A DNA stretch of 64,000 bases. Source: Stercorarius parasiticus. Its lineage: Eukaryota; Chordata; Aves; Charadriiformes; Stercorariidae. The stretch covers positions 186,001-250,000 of the forward strand of contig VWZL01002022.1 of the NCBI GenBank assembly GCA_013396915.1, given 5' to 3'. The position numbers were made by a program, and so were the translations under genes. The number at the start of each line of letters is the position of its first letter. Position 1 is the stretch's first letter. The notes beneath the pieces are model-generated. The model saw nothing but the letters and a program-made list of their open reading frames with translations. It made no database searches and had not been told where the DNA came from. Shown piece by piece: positions 13,084 through 25,500 of the stretch.

Positions 13084-13442
13084 TAGAATCCTAGAATCCT
13101 AGAATGAGTTGGGTTGGAAGCGACTTTTAAAGGTCATCTAGTCTAAACCCCCTGCAGTAAGCAGGGACATCTTTGACTAGATCAGGTTGCTCAGAGCCTC
13201 ATCAAGCCTGGCCTTGAATGTCTCCAGGGATGGGGCCTCCACCACCCCTCTGGGCCACCTGTTCCAGTGTCTCACCACCCTCATTGTAAAGAATTTCTTC
13301 CTAATGTCTAATCTAAACCTACCCTGCTCTAGTTTAAAACCATTGCCCCTCGTCCTATCGCTACATGCCATTGCAAACAGCCCCTCCCCATCCTTCCTGT
13401 AGGCCCCCTTCAGGTACTGGAAGGCCGCTAGTAGGTCTCCCC
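13084..13442 (-). mobile_element. CR1 LINE 3' fragment
   Basis: CR1 fragment on the minus strand. The plus strand starts with three octamers, TAGAATCC at 13084-13091 and 13092-13099 then TAGAATGA at 13100-13107, the CR1 3' tail. It then follows the standard CR1 order: AGGTCATCTAGTC near 13132, CCTGGCCTTGAATGTCTCCA near 13208, CTGTTCCAGTGTCTCACCAC near 13259, and TAGTAGGTCTCCCC ending about 13442, the 5' truncation point. A 64-codon stretch of ORF2 (13177-13371) is still open, including FRLDIRKKFFTMRVVRHWN. The octamer variant differs from that of the copy at 9341, so this is probably another subfamily. Confidence 0.96.
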
Positions 13443-15808
13443 ATAGTAGTCGTAGTAGTCTGGAGTCTCAACAGAGTGGGTCTGCAAAGCACAGTTTCAG
13501 GGTTGATCCTCAAAGGCTGGGATGTTTGTAATGTGCCAGCCTTAGCTTGGTTGGCAAGTCCTTTAGATTTGATTTCTTCTCATTTTTAGGATGTTTGTCC
13601 CAACCATTGCCTTTGGTCTTATGTCTTATTTGTCCTCTTCTTTGCTGAAGCTGCTCTCTGTGACAGTTGCCCAGCACTGATCTTACAGCTCCTCTTACAT
13701 CCCATTGCATCTGTTTCCTTAGAACTAGAAAGAGGAAACCCAATTATTGACAATATTCTGTGAAATGCAGCCTGAGATTGGGTCCTGAAAAAATACAAAA
13801 AATATTTAATTATTATTTTAAGGCATGTTAACAAAAATGTCAAATCAGATATATATATTACACATAATATATATTAAGTGAATACAAACTTCAAACATTA
13901 AGTGAACCTAATTAAACATTAAGTGAATATGATGGAAAAGCAAGGAGAAAGACTTTGAGATATGTTACCAGTATCATGTTGAAATAAATTCTGAAAATAT
14001 CACCCAATTTTTGCAAGATGATTTCTAATTTAAAACCTGAGCTAAAGTTCTGTGAGTGTAAGAGGTAAAACTTTTTTCTATCTAAAGTAAGTAAAATTGA
14101 CATACAGTTCCCTCAGAATTTTAATGGGTACAGAAATACCTTAGTCTCCTTAGAATAACCATAGTCACACGTAGTCATTTCTGAAAATGTTACTGAAATT
14201 GCTTCAGCTATCATGCTTTGTGATACATGACCTTCCTCTATAGGTCATTGAGAGTTCTTTAAGATATCCTGGTTTTCAATATGACTTCACTGACAGTTGC
14301 TGGATGAGTGCATACCAAAAATACAATTGGGAGATTGTTTTCCTTTTATAAACTTCTGCTGAATAACAACAAAAAAACATAATCCAAGACATTTTAATTT
14401 TCTTTAATGCTGTTATATAATCAATCTTTTCTCATTATTCCTCACTTCACACTCTCTACTCACTCCACCTTCCCCCACATTTCTACAATTCTCTTATTTC
14501 TTCATTACCTACTGAAAAAGAACATGCTTATGTTTCCCTACGGAAGACTTCATTTTTTTTTTCCCAGACAGCAGTAATCTATTGCTACATGATATGAACT
14601 TCATTATTTTTCCACTGTGTTAACTCAAAGTGCCTTAAGCGGAGTTTGTGTATCATGGGACTAAAATGATTGGAATTTGTGAAACTGTGTGTGTTTATAA
14701 TATACAAATATGTATGTGTCTCTGTGTTACTAATGTATTAATTTAATAGTCGTTTAGGTATATGAAAGATTTCCCAAGGAATTTTAGAACTTTGCTGAGG
14801 AATACAAAAAACACTGAAGAATGAATTTGTAGATCGATAAAAATTCAGTCTAAAAAGTAGTCTTAGCATCCCTTTAAGAAGTTTTGTGACCTCATCATTT
14901 CTCCATTTTTACCTTTTAAATCCTTATGACTTCTCTGACAGATTAGTAAGTGATGATGCAATTTTACAGAAAATCAAGAATTTTACTACTCTAGATGCAA
15001 GATAATTATTTCTAAGTACATTTTGGTTTACTAAAACAGTAAAGATTATAATGAACTACTCTTCTTAATATCATCTTTGCATAATGTACTTGAAATGCAC
15101 TGCAAAATATTATTAGTAGAGGAGCTGTCATTGGAATTTATGGTAAGAAGAAATTAGCATCTTTTTGCATCTAGAAACAGTTTGGATAGTAGTAAAACAG
15201 AAGGAAATGGACAGATCTATGCTCTTGTACGTCAGAGTAAAAAAAACCCAAAATCCACCCTAAAAAATCTTGTAGCTGAGAAACACAGGTGAGTAACATG
15301 CACTGCCTGCAGGCAGGAGGTGAAGGTCCAACCCCAGGTGCCACTGTGGCAGGTGGGTGTTGTGCTGACCTAGAGACATCAGCTTCTGGCAGCATCCTAT
15401 TCTGTTGCAGTCAGAGATTTGTGTTCCTCAGGAGTCCTCAAACCTGCATGCTACACAACACTAGCACGAGTTGTTCACTTGATCTGTGTGAGTTACAAAT
15501 AGCTAGAATCACATGCTCCACCCGAGCTAATAATAGCTAATACAGTGTCTGTAAAGACTAGATTTATAGCTAAGAACTCAAAAGACAAGGCTGAAGAAAC
15601 ACTGATATTAATAAACAAGAAAATTAATTGAAAAAATGTAATTTCTTTTGTTGGCTTTTTTCTTGTACTTCTCTCTGTAAACAGATTATAACTTGAACTT
15701 CAATAGTTATATTGCTGTATGAAGTTATCTGTAATACTTCAGCTGAACTTAGGTTATTATTATTGAATATTCAAGATTTGGCTTATTTTGAACAGATACA
15801 GATCGTAC
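13443..15808. other. Unique AT-rich DNA with a small imperfect repeat
   Basis: No gene is visible. At 13872-13927 the decamer ATTAAGTGAA occurs three times (13872, 13897, 13918), next to a short TA-rich run at 13850-13874. Other frames (13510-13743, 13619-13843, 13912-14103, 15171-15395, 15289-15540) are below 85 codons and have no recognisable features. Confidence 0.6.
13872..13927. repeat. Three-copy imperfect direct repeat (ATTAAGTGAA)
   Basis: Three exact copies of ATTAAGTGAA at 13872-13881, 13897-13906 and 13918-13927, the last two preceded by AAAC. Spacing is 25 and 21 bases. Probably a local replication-slippage product. Confidence 0.8.
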
Positions 15809-15929
15809 ATTAATTCGATGAATGTGATTACTAAAACAGGTTTTTAGGGCCAATACAGCTTCAGCATTGACTTTCCCTGAATATTTCCTCAAGATTTCTG
15901 CTGCTATAAACTCAGTCCCCAGAGTATAC
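15809..15929 (-). CDS. Possible protein-coding exon, product unknown
   Basis: Within a longer open minus-strand frame (15749-15946), this part reads as plausible protein: GTEFIAAEILRKYSGKVNAE followed by AVLALKTCFSNHIHRIN. That is an amphipathic, helix-like pattern with balanced charge, unlike the hydrophobic chance frames around it. On the minus strand it is preceded by TTGTGTTCATTTTCAAG, a good pyrimidine-rich acceptor, which sets the exon start at 15929. The best donor is only AAT|GTACGA, which is weak, putting the end at 15809 (121 nt). It is on the same strand as the candidate exon at 10442-10690 and could belong to the same transcript, upstream of it. I do not recognise the family. Chance remains a real possibility. 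Confidence 0.27.
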
Positions 15930-16284
15930 CTTGAAAATGAACACAAAGCAAATCAGTTTATTAAATTTAGATGATGTCCATGATCAGTATTGATCCTGTA
16001 TCTGAATTATATACACGCTTTTCTATGAAAATATTGTTGAACTCAAATACATTGATAGTAGGATTAGATTATTATTATTTTTTAAATATGAAAAATTAAA
16101 CAATACAGGTTTGAGGCAAAAGAGCAACCCTATTTTGTCTGAAGATGTGTGGTTTCCTTCAATTTCTTTATTTGTATTGTGGTAGGATATCCAGGCTGGA
16201 TGACAGAATGATAAGATATAGAGGTTTAAAACACCTGAATGCTGTTGTAAGAGATTTGTCACCTTAAACTTTTTTCCTATGTTT
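15930..16284. other. Unique DNA, no gene seen
   Basis: AT-rich sequence. A 131-codon minus-strand frame spans 16023-16418, but it is Leu/Ile/Ser/Asn-rich and overlaps a MIR-like relic, so I do not call it coding. Confidence 0.55.
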
Positions 16285-16352
16285 ATATTGCCATTTTCCA
16301 GATGAAGAACTGAAATACAGATGAGAGACATGACTATTCCAAGGTCAAAAAT
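16285..16352 (+). mobile_element. Ancient MIR/CORE-SINE-like relic
   Basis: The segment TATTGCCATTTTCCAGATGA, then GAACTGAAATACAGATGAGA and CATGACTATTCCAAGGTCA, follows the order of the well-known MIR-type block (CCATTTTACAGATGAGGAAACT, then GAGGCACAGAG, then ACTTGCCCAAGGTCAC). Agreement is good for about 68 bases and fades on both sides. Such old SINE relics occur at low density in birds. The match is from memory of the consensus, so family naming is tentative. Confidence 0.45.
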
Positions 16353-18091
16353 ACAAGAATAAAAAAGTTTCCATTCCACTGCTTCAAATATTATAGCCTC
16401 CCTTTCCAATATTAACATCCTCCCTCTCTTTCTCAGTTTGTTGAATTTTCAGCTTCATTTGATGTCTCAACGGTGGCAGAGACACAATGAAGGGTTATAT
16501 TTAAATAGAGGAGAATTTGGAATCTCATTCATGTACACAACATTCTGCGAGGGCACAGATTTTCCTATGAGGTACACAGAATCCCCAGAGCTGCTAGGCA
16601 AAGCAGATATAAGCATTTTTTTGTCACCTGCTGAGAATGAGCCTAACTTCTTTCCTGTCTCTCATTTTCTCATAGCATAGTTTGAAAATGGCTATCAGAC
16701 CGGTGCAATTTTCTATGTATTGGATAGCCTGTGATGCTATCTGTATTTCAGCTGGACAGTCTGGTGTACTGGTAGTAGAAATCATTACTGGCATCAACTA
16801 ACACAATAATGACTGCAGCTCTATTCAGCTTATCTGCCATTATGTAAAAAGGTGCCACTCTTTCTCAGTTTATTTCAGAGTTTTCCAGTTCCCCAAAAGC
16901 TTGCATGAATACAGATAACTAATGCGCTCCATCCCTTAAGGGGGAAAGTCTAGGGTTTTTTTTTTCTTTTTTTTAAAATCTTTGAACTAATGAAGAGAAC
17001 ATCATTAAATCAAAATTTCACATTCTGTGCCCCAGACTCATATTACACTGACATCCACTTGGAACTGGCTACATACAGAAGCTAAGAAATAAAAGCTGTG
17101 AAGAAACAAGTGTTCGATTAGTTTTGCTTCTGCTATTTTCAAAATTAATCTCAAAAGAACACAAGACACACATTGCAATGCCATGTGCAATATGCCAAGG
17201 CTAATAAACCTTCCAAATAGGGCTTACGTTTCCTATTCATTTAATGAAATAGTGGAGCATATGCTCACATTTTCTTTGAACAGAAGTGGGTTTTTTTTAA
17301 AATCCTTTGTTATACGTGTTGTAATATTTACCAGCTACCACTGTGCAGGCAAGGCTATTACTGAGTCACTCTATGTTCCATTCTACTCCAAAAGGTAGAA
17401 TGTTACTTTCTGGGGTTTTTTTGGGTTTTTTGTTTGTTCAGGTCTCATTGAGGGGTCTCTGGGGTGTTTTTGCATTTAATGTTTGATTCTTCTGCCCCAA
17501 AGTCTAACTATATTTTAGAAAGGAAAGTGTTCATACATCATACTTACTAATTCCCCTTACCACCCCCACCTCTTAAACACACACGGACTGCTTGGGAACT
17601 CAGTCCCAAGGCCATTTGAAATATTTGCTTAAGATCAACCTGTTTGATTAGGCTTTTACTTGATTATTTTTGCATGTTTGACTAATGCTTTATGAAGCAC
17701 TTGATGGCCTACATAAAGACTGTTAGGAAAGGTTGCATTCAAGTGCAAAGATCCCCCGTGACAGGGAAGGGGAGGGTTCCTTGAAATGAGTAAAGCTAAT
17801 TCTGCGGAACTTCCAGGCAATCCATATCCTTCCTCTCCCCTAAACAAATTTCTTTGGTTTCCAGCCCCTACCTGTAAGTGGTCCTGGGAGAACTCTGGAG
17901 AGGTGCAGACAATACTGTGGGGTTTGAAATTCATTATTTACATGAGTTGAAAACTTTTCCAGATACATGTTTATGGAGGCAAACTACTGTTTATTGCTGT
18001 TCTGATCACCACTGAAATATTGTGATATTTATCAAATCTATAGACAGCAAGTTATTTGTATTTCAGGCAGTAATTATTCCTGATTGATTTT

Positions 18092-18140
18092 GTCTATGAA
18101 AAATCATAGACTACAAAATCAGCTGGCTGATATTGTAGTC
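18092..18140. repeat. Adjacent inverted repeats (two potential hairpins)
   Basis: First hairpin: GTCTATGA at 18092-18099, loop AAAA, TCATAGAC at 18104-18111, a perfect 8-bp stem. Second: GACTACAAAATCAGC at 18109-18123, loop TG, GCTGATATTGTAGTC at 18126-18140, a 15-bp stem with one mismatch. They share three bases, so the two stems are mutually exclusive at the junction. Confidence 0.85.
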
Positions 18141-21100
18141 TATTCTCCAGCTTGACCTGTTGCCAAAGAACATTGGACTCTTAAAGCAGGTAAGGGTGAT
18201 TTAGCAGAGGTATATGCCTGTATGCTCTTTTCTGTCTTACCAACGGATTACTACTGTATCCTTCCATTTTGCTCAGAAATGTGTAATAGGGAAGCTAATA
18301 CATTATTGCTAAATTGTTATAGGGTTTATTGAAAATTATAATATTAAAATGAGCATTTGAACATTTCAGGCAATATAATATTCTGAAAACTCCCAGTATA
18401 ACATTGAAGGCATCCTAATATGTTTAAAAACAGTCATGGAAAATCCGCTTACTTTAAAGAAGTTTTGTTCTGTAAGTAAACTTGAAAGTTTTCTTCATGA
18501 AGACCAATTGACACAAAACAGTTCTGAAAGAATCTGCAATTATTTTGGCAAATTTTGATGCTCTGAGATGTGTTTGTCATTGACAAACATGACCATATCT
18601 GAGAAAACAATGATGTATTATTGAAAAGGCAGTTATTCCTTAACAGCTATACTTCCTGAATAATTGAACCAATTACAGTTATTTATCAATGTTAATTATT
18701 TTTTTCGAAGTGTGCATCTAAGTATATTGGAAAATACAAAATTTGGTAGAATAGGATAACATGTTTGTCTTTATGAGCTTTGGGCAGCTTTTTTTGTCTG
18801 TTTGTTTGTTCCTTTGAACTGATGAAGCAATGAGTGAATTATGAACTCATTCAAAAACCTAATAAACCTTTTATGCTACCCCAATGTGTATTCTGCTTAA
18901 GTAACATACTGAACAGAAATGTATTTTAGAAGTGGTTTGGGGTTTCATTATAACTATTTTTCATATCCCTCCGGCTGCATTCATTTCTCTAAGAAATACT
19001 TACAGACAGAGTAGGAGGAGAAAAATAATACATTAAAAAGAAGAAAACATCTGAAAATTACCAACATTATTTTTCTATTGCTGTCCCTTCTCTCAAAAAA
19101 AAAAAAAGCTGCCACAGCTTTTTAGGTGGTATTTATGGATAGTTAGACTACAAGGAAACGTTATTTCCTATTAAAAAAGTAGGCTTTAATGTTCTAGTAA
19201 TTTCATGTGGAGGTCTGTGTTAGTGGACTTTATTGGGCTACTGCTTCTGGAGCAAGTATACTCAGCTTGCATAGCAGTCTACAGTAACTTTGGAAAGAGA
19301 ACTGTACTTTGAAGAAACAAACAAATATTTGTTGGGGGCGGGAGATCGTCTGTTTGTTTGGGGATATTTTCCTCTCTTTGTTTCCCCATGAAACAATATT
19401 CTTCTGGAGGTGATTTGGTGGATAGAATTAAACTGGAAATTTAGGCCAACATGTGGAATGCATGAATCTGATCACCTTTACTGTAATAAATATGACTAAG
19501 ATTACTGAATTGTGAGCAATTAGCATGGTGGGAATTTTTTGGACATTTTAAATTGACAGCTTTATCATAGATATTTTTTCAGAAGGAAGGGATTTGAGAA
19601 TGGCAGAAGCCTGACAGGAGACCACAATGTGACATACGCGAGAGAAGGGATTTGAAACTAGTCACGAAATTCCATTTTACAGCAATAACTCCAGGGGAGT
19701 GCCTTTGCTTTAAAAAGGCTGGATGCACTGAATTTGCAGTGTAAAGAAGTCTGTGCACTGAGAGGATAAGAGGACAGGATTTTGTCAATGTTTTAAAATA
19801 TAAATTTGTAGAAGTAGGCCTGCTGAAGCCATAAACTGATTGGCTATCTTGGTTTCACAGCAGTATAATTGCTAAATACAGTCCTAATTTGTGCAGCAAG
19901 GAAAAAAAAAAGCTGAAGCTGAGCTTTTAATACATTTCCATGAGCTCAGCAACATCAGTCAGTGTACTCAAAGGTAATAGAATTTTAAATGGAAGATAAA
20001 TACTAATACCCTTGATTGGCCTGAAAGAGTGTGGCAAAGCACAGCCTCCAACTTATGCACGTCTAAAAAAATAAGACTAGGCCAAGGATGAGACAGAAAT
20101 GCAATTTTCTCAAATATACTCAAGCATACTCAAAATCAGTTCCATGTTTGAAGAACACAGAAAGGCATGTTCTTCTTGAGAGGAAGATACCAACCAAAAT
20201 CAGAATCTTCAAAACACAATAGTGCAATGCAGGCTGAAAGGATGATGTTCAGTTTTCTGTGGAGGGAAAAAAGAGACTCAGAAAAAAGAGATGCTGAGTA
20301 GTTCTCTCCAGGTAGGAGAAGAAGCTAAAAAAATCACAAGTTGTGTTTTGTACACTTCATTCATTTAAGTTGTTAAAATCAAACTCTAAAAAGCAGCAGA
20401 ATTTAAGTACAAGCTGAGAATAATATCAGAACAACACTTGCTGACATGCTACTCAGCTGCATACTATGGAGTGGCTATGAAATATTTCCAAGTATCTCTT
20501 AATGAAAATCAGGACCATCGGAAAAGACCAAAACTATAGACAGTAAAAGATATGAAGGGCTAACACTGGACTTCTAAATGGGTATAGGCAATGTTAGACA
20601 GACCATCCTTATCTATTTCTATTTTTAAATCTCTTTTTTCTTCAATAACTTGGTCTTCTTGTTACCTCCATTACAAAGGGCAACATGTAAATTGGTAATT
20701 CAAGTAGTGCTTGTAAGTCTCTGCATCTGGATATCACAGCATCCTGATCCTGTATCAGGCTGTCCACATCTCTGATCTTGATGAATGGAGAACTAATATC
20801 CTGGGACCCACAATGAGATACACTCAGTCAGTCACTGCTTGTCCTAGGAGCTGCATTGGTGACATGAACACTCTCTGAGGGTATCCTTGCCAGAAGCAGC
20901 CATGCTACAAATATTAGGAAATAAATTTGTGAACAAATCCCCCAAATACATAGGAATCCTTAGGTTCTATATCAGCAACCTTGATGAGTGAATTCTTGAC
21001 TTCCCAAGCTCCAGTTATCCTTATCCTGGAGGCGAAAGTGAGGGGAAAATACACTTGGTGCTTACTGAGTCCACCAGATAGCATGGCTCTTCTCTGTTTC

Positions 21101-21897
21101 CACCCTGTTCCATAGCCCAGCACAAGTCAGATAGCTGTCAAGCCCTGTGCATACATCAACCCATTCAGTTCTTTGTGAATCAGTTCAACTCTACTGCAGC
21201 ACAATGAAGTGCAACACAGAGTTGTCAGCAGCTGTATGACTGCAACACTGCTTTGTGACTGGAATACTAAAACATGTCTGCTACCTTTTGGAGGATGTCT
21301 TCATGTTTGACAAGCAGCTTAACATAAGATTGCACATGAAAGGTAAATATCTTCCAGGATATTTACATTTAAAACACTTCCAAATATTTATACTACTGCC
21401 AATTCTGGTAACTGTTAACATTTTAAGTTCTTCTAATTGATCTCTATAAATACTTTGTCAAATTTTAAAACACCTCAGAGATGACTTTAAGTGTTTGTAT
21501 TACAGCAGCAGTAAGTAAGCAAGAGAAGTGCTTGTTATGTTGGATTTTTTATTAAAACATAGATTACTGCATTTTCCTACAATGAGACAATCTCTGCACA
21601 AACTTTCTTAAAAAAAAGAAGTCAATTATTCGATCGGTCTTTAATTCTTTTTGCCTTCATTTGGCTCTGTTGGCTACACGCTTCTTTCATAGTCAAATAC
21701 TTCATTCAAAGACGTGATAGTGAACTACTCAACAACACTTATTCCATTATTTGTTCATTAAGTGCTAATTTGGGAGATGCAATGTGAAGGAGTATAGCTT
21801 TCAACTTTTAACAGTTTCCTCTAGGCCACTTTATCTTAGTTTTTTGTTATTAATTTCAATGGATTCAGTGCAAAGCTATTTATATGTTAAATTCCTT

Positions 21898-21910
21898 GGG
21901 GGGGGGGGGG
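21898..21910. repeat. Poly-G run (13 G)
   Basis: Thirteen consecutive G residues in an otherwise AT-rich region. It is a likely site of length polymorphism and of sequencing error. Confidence 0.9.
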
Positions 21911-22143
21911 CAGGGAAGGTTTTCAAAGTATAAAAGTTCATATCTCTCTCCTGAATGCGCATGTTACTTACTGTCCTGAACACTCTCTGGTGCACCTCTT
22001 AAGGAGTGTTCCCATAATGTCTCTCACCCTCATGAAGTGAACAACCCTTTCATCAGAGAGGTGGCAGGCATGTCTGTCATTTCTGTAGTCAGTAGAAATG
22101 TGAGGAAACCCTTGCCTTAAAGAGAAAATTATCTTGTGACTGG

Positions 22144-22514
22144 TGTTCCTGACAGGTTGTGAAGGCAGGTTCAAGACCCTGTTCCAAGGCCCCGGGGGCA
22201 CCCTCAGGCCTCCCCTTCCTGCCCATGGCCCAGGTCCCCAAGTCAGCCCTCCTGGCTCTCAGCCCCTGCCACATTGATGACACAGCAGGGATGGTCCCCA
22301 GCTCCCCACAGATTTGCCTTGCTGGGCCCACGTCCCAGCCTCGGCCTATTCCTGTCCCCAGAAAGGTGCCTGATGTCAGGGGCCAGGGCTGCCCCTGTCC
22401 CCCTGGCTGCTTTGCTCTGGGCTGGGGCTGTGGGACAGGCCTTGCCTGCTGGGCCCTGTCATGGCGGGGCTCCCAATGGCCCCAGTGAGCCCCTGTCCTT
22501 GCTGTGCCCTGACA
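22144..22514. mobile_element. GC-rich TG...CA block, possible solo LTR
   Basis: A 371-bp block of markedly GC-rich sequence sits in AT-rich surroundings with sharp edges. It starts TGTTCCTGACAGG and ends CCCTGACA, so it has TG...CA ends that are nearly inverted repeats of each other (TGTTCCTG / reverse TGTCAGGG). It is flanked by ACTGG (22139-22143) and ACTGC (22515-22519), a possible 5-bp target duplication with one change. CpG is scarce despite the high GC, as expected of an old methylated insertion and not of a CpG-island promoter. Two overlapping long frames (157 codons minus, 178 plus) follow from the low density of stop codons and are not proteins. No polyadenylation signal or known LTR sequence was recognised, so this is inference from structure. 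Confidence 0.35.
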
Positions 22515-25500
22515 ACTGCTGCCTTCTCTGGTCATTTGTCCCTTTCTGTATTTTGAATGCAATTACATTTTGTTTCTTTGCTTTATTTTATTTCAAGAGA
22601 AAATACCACAGCAATGAGCAGAGCAGGCAATCTGGCAGCATCGCAAATGCCAGTGCACCGCTACCACCCAGCGCTGCCACCTTCACCTGCCTTTCCTGCA
22701 CTTTTATAATTTTTTCCTGCATGTCTTGTTGTTGGATGGTCGCTCCATTTCCTTTAAAGCGTTCTCCCTTAGAAGTGCAAAGTGTCTCTGTAGCTCTGTG
22801 TGCCAGCTAGGAGTTTTTCTGTGCTTACATTTCCTATGGCCACTCAGGGAGCTTGTTTTCCCTGACGCTGAAAAACACTGTGCTAGCCACTGCTTTGCAC
22901 TACATCTACCAGACAGCCGATGAAAAAATAGTAATGTGGATATTTATTACTGAGGGACTCATCCCAAAGGATCACAAAATTTCCCTGCAAATTATAGGCC
23001 TTGTGCTGCTGGGCTTTCCCATAACCCCTAAAGTTTAATGGCTGCTCTGTACAAAGCTATGAAACGGCTTTTTATTTATCTCTACATTTAGTCTACACTA
23101 AACTGAGATTCTCCAAACAACTATAAATAGACTGGGTTTGTATTCCTTCCTAAATGAGAAAATCATTCCTATTTCAAAAAAATTATTAATAAGTTATTGT
23201 GTAGGGAGTCCACCGGGGAAAAACAGGGCTGCCGCTTACAGTAGAGATGTTTAATTAATATGGAGTTGAGTTAGAAAGAGTTATTCTCACCTTTAAATCC
23301 AAAATACACAGTGTCTTCAAAGCATTAATTAAAAGCAGCTGAAGGAACAGATAAAGACACAAAACCCCATCGGAAGAGAGCTTTATACTAACTGAACATG
23401 AACAGACTATTTTCTTTTCTGCTTAAACAGGCTCTTATATCTGAACAACCAGATCAAAAGCCAACTGACTGAGTGCCAGTTCAACAGCTTTAGAGGCTTC
23501 TGCCATCTGCAGATGAGAGGCTGTCAGGTTTCTTAATCGCAGCGCATAGGCTAGGAAGGCAATACATCCCCTAATGGCAGCTAGAGTGGAATGACTTGTG
23601 GCTTCCTCCTACTACAGCAGAGTGGAATTATGACTCTGAACAACAGGCCATAAAGTATTTTATTATGTGGTCATGAGTGTCACTTTCTATGAGGAACAGA
23701 GTGGTAATTTAGTGCGTTAAATTATCACTTTGTGAAATCACATGTAACAATGAGCTCTGAACTAACTTTAGTTGAAATGATCTTAAACTATATGGTGCTT
23801 TACTGCAGGCCTGTTTGTGTGTGTGCACATACATTGTGTATGTAATGTATAGACTCTATTCACATCTGGACAGCAAGGAAACCTTGTCTTGTTGATGCTC
23901 GTGGTGCCAGAATTCCACACGCTTCCTGGCAAATAAGGAAGGAAAAAAAAATGAGGAAATGCTGGTATTAAGATCTACTGATCTACTTAAGTTAGTAAGA
24001 AAATAATAAAATCTAAGAATAAGAGAGATGATCCCCTCACTGAAGTACCTAGAATTTCACCTAGAAAAGGGCAAGTTACTTGAAGTAAATCTTAATGGAC
24101 TCTTACATACAGCAAAATCTATTTTAACAGTTACTATATTTGGGTTCTGAGGATAAGATAAAAAATCAAAGCCAAGATGTCATTACATAACAAGATTTCT
24201 GCTTTCTGCTTTCCCTCTGTTAAAAAAATAAAAATAAAAAATATATCTTTGGCTTTTCATCTGGTGAGAAATGCAACTAATTTTAGGATTTTTTTTCCCT
24301 TGGAGCTTTTTTTGTTAAAACTACCCCTCTCTCCTTGAAGTCACGTAGCAAGTTTTTCAATGAATCATTTGCTTTATGCAATATTTTTAGTACTTTTGTG
24401 ATAGCTCTGTGCTAGGTCTCCAGTTCATCAACCAGGCATGGATACATTGCCAGAGATTAGAGTTGAGTAAGAATGTGGATAAAGTATTTCATTAGGTTTT
24501 CAGACTTTTCACAAAAATCAAAATAACTTATCAGGCTTTTTCAGCCAGATGCAGTGAAAATGCATTGTTTGTCTACTTCTGCTGTATTTTGTATGTATAA
24601 AACAGTTATCTCCCAGTGGAAGAATTTAGGTCGCGTATGTACGTGCCAAATCTCTTTGTAACGTGAGCTAAAAACTTAGACAGTAAAGCTTTCCTAACTC
24701 CTCTTCAGTTCCTTCTCAGTCCTCTCAGCTAACAGCTGTAGCAACCCACAGACTTGTTTGTTTTCAGCACTGCAATGATCTTTCATTCTACAGTTATAAA
24801 AAAGCAAACAAACAAATAAATGGAGTGTGATAAATTTAAATTTTGGGGGAGGGAGGGTTGTCTTTACCTGTTTTAAGCCTGAAATATTTGACCCCCGGTG
24901 TGACATATAAATGCCTCTTGGTTTCAAGCTTTGTTCCTCCTGACAGGTCATTATGCCTACTAAGAAATCTTGGCTCATTGCTGATATAAAGTAGTGCAGC
25001 AATGAGCATAGCAGATCATGTTCAAATGGTCCTTGAAGGAATATTTACTTGAGCAGCATCCCTATCCCACTTTTTGAGATACAGAAAAATAAAGGCTTCT
25101 ACTAATATCTCTGGCTCTGACTGAGAACTTAGAGTTTGAACATCTGTGACACTATAGACTTCCTACACAAGTGGCAGAAGGAATTGTTCCTCTCTGTGAG
25201 AACATTTCCATAAACTCGTAAATACTGTAAGAGCTGTAAATCAGCTAGTAGTGAGATCCAAGAAAGGTAAATGAATAAATGAGATAATTTTCCTCATGAG
25301 TTGATCAATATGAACTGACAGCAAATTGGGCTGCTGCCTGACAAAGAAAGAAAAAGGTGTGCTTGGTTGGTACCTCCTGGTCAGACAGTGGAGTCATTCA
25401 GGTTGGTCTTAGTGCTGCTCTTACTCATCTCAGTGGCACTAGCGACCTTTGTGCTTCCTACAGCAGAAGCATGTCTCTGAGTTCCCACTCTGCTTCTGTA

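Larger units (their letters stand above)
16353..22143. other. Unique AT-rich DNA with one strong hairpin
   Basis: No gene or young repeat. Frames are 60-92 codons and featureless. The hairpin cluster at 18092-18140 is described separately. There is a run of 13 G at 21898-21910, and short A or T runs at 16949-16975 and 19098-19109. Segment 20000-21200 has somewhat longer open frames on the minus strand (for example 20914-21123), with no recognised product. Confidence 0.6.

Noticed and set aside
16023..16418. 131-codon minus-strand frame
   Set aside because: Composition is Leu/Ile/Ser/Asn-rich, typical of AT-rich chance frames, and it crosses the MIR-like relic.
18183..18195. Consensus donor CAGGTAAGG
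   Set aside because: No plausible exon with an acceptor precedes it; isolated donor-like sites are expected by chance at this frequency.
22089..22810. Overlapping long frames on both strands (157 and 178 codons)
   Set aside because: They coincide with the GC-rich block, where stop codons are rare. The residues are Gly/Pro/Ala/Cys-rich without a domain, and both strands are equally open.
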